Assembly (NCBI RefSeq): GCF_012034205.1
Contig: NZ_JAATEM010000005.1
Coordinates: forward strand, 1 to 64,000
DNA: 64,000 bases
Source of the DNA: Streptomyces composti
GTDB taxonomy: Bacteria > Actinomycetota > Actinomycetes > Streptomycetales > Streptomycetaceae
Direction of reading: 5' to 3'
Program-made: the position numbers and the translations under genes
Shown here: one piece after another, positions 59,363 through 64,000 of the stretch
Numbering within the stretch: the first letter of the stretch is position 1
Layout of the letters: every line of letters starts with the position of its first letter
Notes under the pieces: model-generated
Told to the model about the DNA's origin: nothing
Seen by the model: only the letters and a program-made list of their open reading frames with translations
The model's database searches: none

Positions 59363-61093
59363 ATGGCAGATCCGGACGACCGGCGAACGGCCGGCGGGCC
59401 TGTTTCCCCGCTGCCCGCCGCACCTCCCGAGGGGGCGCTGGACGCCATCGGCACGGGCGCCTACGTCGTCGACGAGCAGGGCCACATCCTCGCGGTCAAC
59501 GATCACGCCGTGGCGCTGCTGGCCCGGTCGCGGGAGGAGATCCTCGGCCGGGACGCGCACGATCTGCTGCACCGGGACGGCCACGGGCAGCCCCTGCCGA
59601 CGAGCCGCTGCACCATGCGTCCGCCCTTCCAGGAGGGGCGCACCGCCCAGGGCCACGGCGAGTACCTGGAACGCGGAGACCACACCCTGCTCCCCGTCTC
59701 CTGGCTGCTCACCCCGTACGACCTCGGCGGCCGGGGCCCCGGCACACTGGTGCTCTTCCACACCGGGCCGGAGCCCAGGGCCGGGTCCCGGCCGCGGGAC
59801 ACGGAACTGCCCATGCCGGAGCTGGACCGGCTCGCGCTGCTGGCCGAGACCACCACCCGGCTGTCCTCCACGCTCGACGTCGACGAGGCGACCCACCGGC
59901 TGGTGGAGCTGGTGGTGCCGCGCCTGGCGGACTGGGCCGTGATCGACCTGATCACCGAGTGGGACGAGGTGTGGCGCACCCTCGTGGTGCACGCCGACGG
60001 CGACAAGCTGGTGCGGCACGAGGAGCTGGAGGGCCCGATGCCGCCGGTCCCGCAGGAGTCGCAGATGCCCCTGTCCAGGGCTCTGCGCGGGGTGGCGTCC
60101 ACGCTCGCCGGCCCGCACACCTACCAGGTGACCCCGGACTCCGGCATCGCGGTCGAGCAGCGGCGGCTGTTCGAGGTCACCGGCATGCACTCGGCGGCCA
60201 TCGCACCCATCCGCAGCACCCGTGAGGTGCTGGGCGCCCTGACCCTGGGCCGCGCCCGGCAGCCCGAGGAGTTCACCGCCGACGGGCTGCCCCTGCTGGA
60301 GGACATCGCCCGCCGCGCAGGACTGGCCCTGGACAACGCCCGCCTCTACCAGCGCCAGCGCAAGGTCGCGGAAACCATGCAGAACCACCTGCTGCCCCAG
60401 ATGCCGCGCGTCCCCGGGCTGGAGATGACGGTGCGCTACGTGCCCGCGCCGGACGCCTCGCACGTCGGCGGCGACTGGTACGACGCCTTCTCCCTGCCCG
60501 GCGGCGCGACGGCGCTGGCCGTCGGCGACGTGGTGGGCCACGATCTGGAGGCCGCCTCCGGCATGGCGCAGCTGCGCAACATGCTCCGCGCCTACGCCTG
60601 GGGCATCGAGGAACCCCCCAGCCGGATCGCCACCCGGCTGGACGAGGCGATCCTGCACATCACCGACGTCAGCATGGCCACGATGATCTTCGCCCGGGTG
60701 GAGTCGGGCGGGGACGACAGCTGGCGGCTGTCGTGGACCAACGCGGGCCATCCCCCGCCCCTGCTGGTCAGTCACGACGGCATGGCCGGGTTCCTGACCG
60801 AGGGGCACGGGCTCCTGCTGGGCACGGGTGCGAATCTGCCGCGCACCGACGCGAGCGCCGTGCTGCGGCCCGGCTCCACCCTGGTGCTCTACACCGACGG
60901 ACTGATCGAGGAGCCGGGCCGCACACTGGACGACGGTCTGCACCGGCTGCGCCGGCACGCCGCCTCCCTGGCCCACCGCCGCCTGCCGTCCTTCGCCGAC
61001 CAGCTGCTGCGCCGGGTCAGGCCCGTCGCCAACGACGACGACGTGGCCCTGCTGGTGCTGCGGGTGCCCGCATGGTCCCGGCGGCGTCGGTGA
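59363..61093 (+). CDS. PAS-GAF-SpoIIE (PP2C) serine phosphatase
   Basis: 576 aa from ATG 59363. PAS at about 20-135 (LDAIGTGAYVVDEQGHILAVNDHAVALLARSREEILGRDAHDLLH), GAF at about 165-330 (LALLAETTTRLSSTLDVDEATHRLVELVVPRLADWAVIDLI, PLLEDIARRAGLALDNARLYQRQRKVAETMQ) and PP2C at about 345-570 (ASHVGGDWYDAFSLPGG, AVGDVVGHDLEAASGMAQLRNMLRAY, TNAGHPPPLLVSHDG, LVLYTDGLIEEPG, NDDDVALLVLR). This is the third SpoIIE-type phosphatase in the window, but it lies 20 kb from the sigma factor block and has no STAS or RsbW neighbour, so its target is elsewhere. Confidence 0.93.
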   Translation: MADPDDRRTAGGPVSPLPAAPPEGALDAIGTGAYVVDEQGHILAVNDHAVALLARSREEILGRDAHDLLHRDGHGQPLPTSRCTMRPPFQEGRTAQGHGEYLERGDHTLLPVSWLLTPYDLGGRGPGTLVLFHTGPEPRAGSRPRDTELPMPELDRLALLAETTTRLSSTLDVDEATHRLVELVVPRLADWAVIDLITEWDEVWRTLVVHADGDKLVRHEELEGPMPPVPQESQMPLSRALRGVASTLAGPHTYQVTPDSGIAVEQRRLFEVTGMHSAAIAPIRSTREVLGALTLGRARQPEEFTADGLPLLEDIARRAGLALDNARLYQRQRKVAETMQNHLLPQMPRVPGLEMTVRYVPAPDASHVGGDWYDAFSLPGGATALAVGDVVGHDLEAASGMAQLRNMLRAYAWGIEEPPSRIATRLDEAILHITDVSMATMIFARVESGGDDSWRLSWTNAGHPPPLLVSHDGMAGFLTEGHGLLLGTGANLPRTDASAVLRPGSTLVLYTDGLIEEPGRTLDDGLHRLRRHAASLAHRRLPSFADQLLRRVRPVANDDDVALLVLRVPAWSRRRR

Positions 61094-61142
61094 CCGGAAA
61101 TCCGGCGGCAGACGGCGGCCCCGCCCGCTAACGTCGGCCGGT

Positions 61143-61661
61143 ATGACTCCTTCTCTCGAACGCCCTCCCTTCCAGGCCGACGAGCGCACCGCCCTGGTGG
61201 GCTGGCTGGACCTGCAACGGCAGATCCTGCGCTGGAAGTGCGAGGGGCTCAGCGAGGCGGACGCGCACCGCTCCGTTCTCCCGACCTCACCGCTGATGAC
61301 GATGGCCGGGCTCATATGCCATATGCGGTGGGTCGAGCACAGCTGGTTCGAGGTGCTGTTCCTCGGCGGGGACCGGACCGTCAACCCGGCCCTCGACCAG
61401 AAGGCGCCGGAGGACGCCGACTGGGACACCGGGGGCCGCACGCTGAAGGAGCTGCTCGCCGACTACGAGGCGCAGTGCGCCCGCAGCAACGAGATCGTGG
61501 CCACCGCCTCCCTGGACGACGTGGGCCGCCACCCCGGGTTCCGCTCCGCCAGGGCCGATCTGCGCTGGATGCTGATTCATCTCATCGAGGAGACCGGACG
61601 GCACGCCGGTCACGCCGACATCGTCCGCGAACTGCTCGACGGATCGAAGGGCTACTACTGA
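61143..61661 (+). CDS. DinB/DUF664-family protein
   Basis: 172 aa. The four-helix DinB-like bundle with metal-binding His is visible: LVGWLDLQRQILRWKCEGL, TMAGLICHMRWVEHSWFEVLF, LKELLADYEAQCARSNEIVAT and WMLIHLIEETGRHAGHADIVRELLDG. His residues in CHMRWVEH and TGRHAGH would bind a metal. Members include thiol-dependent transferases; the substrate here is unknown. A TAACGT -10 ends 8 nt before the ATG and there is no ribosome site, suggesting a leaderless mRNA. Confidence 0.9.
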   Translation: MTPSLERPPFQADERTALVGWLDLQRQILRWKCEGLSEADAHRSVLPTSPLMTMAGLICHMRWVEHSWFEVLFLGGDRTVNPALDQKAPEDADWDTGGRTLKELLADYEAQCARSNEIVATASLDDVGRHPGFRSARADLRWMLIHLIEETGRHAGHADIVRELLDGSKGYY

Positions 61662-61666
61662 CGGGC

Positions 61667-62525
61667 ATGACGATCGACCTGGGCGTGCCGGGTCCCGGCG
61701 GACTCGCCGGGACGGTGGGCGTGTTGCGCGACCGGCAGAGCGACGAGGCGTTGATCCAGCTGCTCCCGGGCGACGTGGGCTGGTTCTGGCGTCTCGGTGC
61801 GGCCAGGACCACCGCGGCGCTGCGCACGTGGCGGCGCGGCGGGCGGGTGCGCGCGGCCGGTCTGCTGGACGGCGAACGGCTGCTGCGCCTGGCGACCGCG
61901 CCGGAGGCCCGGCGGGACGAGGAGCCGGCCCGGCGGATGGCCGCCGACATCACCGCGCCGGCGCGCGGGGTGCTGCCCGCGGGACGGGCCAACGTCGAGG
62001 CGCCCGCCGGTTCTCCGGTCCAGGAGCTGCTGACGGGGAGCGGCCGGCCGACCGACGAGCCCTGGACGCCGCTGCGCCGGGCCTCGGCGCACCGGTGCCC
62101 GCACCGGCCGTGCGGATCGAGGTGGTGGGACCGGAACGGGCCGCGGTGCGGGCCGCCCCGTGCCGCGGGCCTCGTTTCGACGGGGCGACGTTCTCCGAGG
62201 GGCACTGGCACGCGATGGCGTCCGGCGCCGCCCACCGGGACGCCCGGTGCCTGGCCGGGTACGACGACGAGGGCGCGGCGGTGGCCGTGGTGACGGTGTG
62301 GCCGGCCGGTGAGGGCAGACCTGGGCTGATCGAACCGATGGGGGTGCACCGGGGACGCGGCCACGGCACGGCGATCACGGTCGCGGCGGTGGCAGCGCGG
62401 CGCGAGTTGGGCTCGTCCAGCGCGCTGGTCTGCACGCAGAGCGCCAACCTGGCGGCCGTGGCCCCTACCGGGCGGCGGGCTTCCGGCCGTGCCCCGAGGT
62501 CAACGACCGGTACCGGCAGCGCTGA
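61667..62525 (+). pseudogene. Frameshifted GNAT-family acetyltransferase
   Basis: From ATG 61667 the first frame gives a sensible N-terminal half (VGVLRDRQSDEALIQLLPGDVGWFWRLGAARTTAALRTW). Near 62085-62100 it must shift to another frame to give VRIEVVGPERAAVRAAPCRGP and the acetyl-CoA domain (YDDEGAAVAVVTVWPAG, LIEPMGVHRGRGHGTAITVAAVAARRELGSSSALVCTQSANLAAVA). Near 62455-62465 a second shift gives the proper end (YRAAGFRPCPEVNDRYRQR, stop 62523-62525). Two single-base changes thus separate a complete GNAT protein from being intact. It is probably inactive. A double sequencing error is possible but less likely. Confidence 0.75.
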
Positions 62526-62592
62526 TGCGCCCTGACACCGGTGAACCCCGGCCATGGCAGCCGGGGTTCACCTCTGTCCGGCGGCGGAGGGC

Positions 62593-63117
62593 TCAGCAGC
62601 CGCCGCAGTTGTAGTACGTGACGTCCCAGTGGTTGCCCTCGTCGGCGTAGACGTTGCCGGATGCGGAACGCCACTGCGGGGCCCCGTCACCGCGCACGCC
62701 GATGTAGGTGAAGGTGTTCTTGACGTAGTTGCCGACGCAGGTGTTCTTGCTGAAGTCCAGCTTGTAGCCGTTCCAGTGCGAGTACGTGCCGGAGGCGTGG
62801 CCGGTCTCCGTGCCGCCGGTGATGTTCAGCGCGCAGCCGCTGGCCCGCTTGAGGGTCTGGGCGCCCTGGGCGGTGGCCAGGTTGAGCTGCTCGAAGGATG
62901 TGCAGGTGGGGGTGTTGCGGTCGGAGCAGTTGCCCGAGGACGACCAGGTGATGCCGGCCTCGCGGAACATCGAGGTGGCCTGGGAGTGGCTGATCTTCGT
63001 GACGGCGAAGGCGTCGCCGGCGGTGCCCATGACGACGGCGCCGGGGGCCACGACCAGGGAGAGGACGGTCACGATTGACCTGAACCTGACAGCCGTGGGG
63101 GATTTGGGATGTTTCAC
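62593..63117 (-). CDS. Secreted M15-like (D-Ala-D-Ala peptidase-fold) protein
   Basis: 174 aa from GTG 63117, with AGGAGG 7 nt upstream. A signal peptide is present (VRFRSIVTVLSLVVAPGAVV, cleavage near AFA-V, residue 38). The mature part resembles the M15-type fold: SHSQATSMFREAGITWSSSG, LKRASGCALNITGGTETGHASGTYSHWNGYKLDFSKN and DEGNHWDVTYYNCGGC. The H...D...H zinc-binding pattern (GHASGTYSHWNGYKLDFS, NHWDV) appears complete. Six Cys, including the final CGGC, suggest disulfides in the secreted form. It may cleave peptidoglycan peptides or act as a proteinaceous inhibitor; cleavage is the safer guess. Confidence 0.85.
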   Translation of the reverse strand: MKHPKSPTAVRFRSIVTVLSLVVAPGAVVMGTAGDAFAVTKISHSQATSMFREAGITWSSSGNCSDRNTPTCTSFEQLNLATAQGAQTLKRASGCALNITGGTETGHASGTYSHWNGYKLDFSKNTCVGNYVKNTFTYIGVRGDGAPQWRSASGNVYADEGNHWDVTYYNCGGC

Positions 63118-63241
63118 GTTTAACCTCCTGCGAATGCCGTGTGGGGGTTGACCGTGCAGGTGGTGCTGGGTGTTGCGAGGCCGTGCCGGCGGTGCGGGGC
63201 GCACCGGGAGTGCCGGCCGTGCAGGGAGATGATGCCGGGGT

Positions 63242-63503
63242 CTACGCGCGTTGGCCAGAGGGCGGGCGTCCCGGCAGCTCGTCGGTGAGACGGGTGGCCA
63301 GGCGGTAGATCACCTCGATGTCCCGGTACTCGTGGCCGGCCACGACCGAGTCGGGCAGGTTGACCCGCCGGCTGCGGGACACCGAGTCGCGCTCGCCCGT
63401 GCCGGAGAAGGTCACCTCGGTGAGGGGCTGCTCGTCGATGCGGAGGCGGTCGCCGCGGACGGTGGCGTCGAAGGAGATGTCCGGCTCAGGGCCGGCCGTT
63501 CAT
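63242..63503 (-). pseudogene. Small gene with a one-base frameshift in codon 5-6
   Basis: The minus-strand ATG at 63503 overlaps the upstream stop (ATGA) but reads only MNGRP before TGA. If one C is removed from the GGCCC there, the frame becomes MNGRPEPDISFDATVRGD and runs to TAG at 63242 (262 bases in total, one too many). The continuing sequence (RLRIDEQPLTEVTFSG, SRSRRVNLPDSVVAGHEYRDIEVIYRLATRL) is convincingly protein-like, so an inserted base or a sequencing error is the simplest explanation. I do not recognise the family with certainty. It is probably coupled to the repeat protein upstream. Confidence 0.7.
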
Positions 63504-64000
63504 GGCGGATCGGCGGGCTCCTCCGGGGGGCGGCGGCGGACGGGCCGCTTGGCTCCGGCCGACCGCCGTTTGGCGGTGCGCGAGGCGGGGGCCGGCTTCT
63601 TCGCGGTACCGGCCGCCGCATCCTGTGCGGTGCCGCCCGCCTCCTCCGCGGTGTCGCCCGCGGTCCGGGAGGCCCGGCCGCCGCTGCCCTCCGCCGTGCG
63701 TGCGGCCCGGCCCCCGGTCTCCCCCGCGGTGCGAGCGGCGCGGCCTCCGGCCTCCTCCGCGCTGCGTCCGGCCCGGCCTCCGGCCTCCTCAGCGGTGCGA
63801 GCGGCCCGGCTGCCGGCCTCCTCCGCCACGCGTCCCGCCCGGCCTCCGGCCTCCTCGACCGTCTCCCCGGCACTGCCGCCTACGTCCTCCACGGTGCGCC
63901 CGGCGCTCTCACCGGCCTCCTCGACGGCGCGACCGGCGCCCTCCGCCGCACGCCCGGCACCGGCGCCTGCCTCCTCGACAGCGCCCCCGGCAGCACTGCC
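63500..64000 (-). CDS. Ala/Gly/Glu/Arg-rich repeat protein (partial, runs off the window)
   Basis: The reading frame is open from 64000 to the stop at 63500-63502, so only the C-terminal 166 aa or so are seen. It is a tandem of roughly 11-12-residue units of the type EEAGGRAGRTA / AARTAGETGG, ending in a basic tail (KKPAPASRTAKRRSAGAKRPVRRRPP). Such Ala-rich amphipathic repeats form long helices, as in LEA- or apolipoprotein-like proteins, and the basic tail might bind nucleic acid or acidic surfaces. It is followed by the frameshifted small gene in an ATGA overlap. Function unknown. Confidence 0.75.
   Translation of the reverse strand, partial: GSAAGGAVEEAGAGAGRAAEGAGRAVEEAGESAGRTVEDVGGSAGETVEEAGGRAGRVAEEAGSRAARTAEEAGGRAGRSAEEAGGRAARTAGETGGRAARTAEGSGGRASRTAGDTAEEAGGTAQDAAAGTAKKPAPASRTAKRRSAGAKRPVRRRPPEEPADPP

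Overview
The window looks like chromosomal DNA from a Streptomyces or a very close actinomycete. The DNA is strongly GC-rich with G/C-biased third codon positions. It carries hallmark families of that group: a conservon, SARP regulators, SpoIIE/RsbW/STAS partner-switch proteins with a SigB/SigF-type sigma factor, a GvpA gas vesicle protein, and many GTG starts and leaderless-looking promoters. Nothing here looks like rRNA, tRNA, CRISPR, IS elements or a prophage.

Layout. (1) 1-9.7 kb: a TerD-nuclease fusion, a decayed alpha/beta hydrolase, a methyltransferase, a CopZ-like metal protein behind two CsoR-type palindromes, a SARP-CGNR hybrid regulator with a divergent secreted protein, a peptidoglycan-targeting protein and a membrane-anchored Mrr-type nuclease. 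(2) 9.9-13.3 kb: two flavoenzymes, one of them Tat-exported. (3) 13.4-27.7 kb: a SARP gene divergent from a tightly packed seven-gene operon. Two peptidoglycan hydrolase-like proteins are followed by a DUF6603-like protein and four large or unusual proteins of unknown function (965, 1499, 565 and 233 aa). Three heptamer direct repeats with an 11-bp period sit just upstream of a -10 element for this operon, as expected for SARP control. This is the best candidate for an undescribed system. (4) 27.7-33 kb: DoxX-like protein, EamA exporter with divergent TetR, small membrane proteins, a secreted propeller-like protein, an orphan gvpA and an Imm5-like protein.

(5) 33-42 kb: a stress-signalling block. 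It holds a cobalamin-binding sensor coupled to a PAS/GAF/SpoIIE phosphatase, a PAS/GAF/SpoIIE/HATPase protein coupled to a STAS protein, a further STAS protein, an RsbW-like kinase, a SigB/SigF-type sigma factor and a degenerate STAS-like protein. Two promoters fit the stress-sigma pattern GNNT-N15-GGGTAY, suggesting autoregulation. (6) 41.7-46.5 kb: two hemerythrin proteins flanking an orphan cytochrome c oxidase subunit I, then an acetyltransferase. (7) 47-52.6 kb: a complete conservon (sensor-like ATPase, Roadblock, DUF742, small GTPase) with two P450s. The first lacks the ExxR motif (CYP157-like) and the second is canonical (CYP154-like). A strong terminator closes the unit.

(8) 52.8-64 kb: fatty acid desaturase, a gene fragment, a SRPBCC protein, a GntR-controlled lipid-oxidase-like operon, a third SpoIIE phosphatase, a DinB-like protein, a broken acetyltransferase, a secreted M15-like protein, a one-base-frameshifted small gene and the 3' part of an Ala/Gly/Glu/Arg repeat protein running off the end.

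Family assignments come from recognising motifs by eye; no database search was run.
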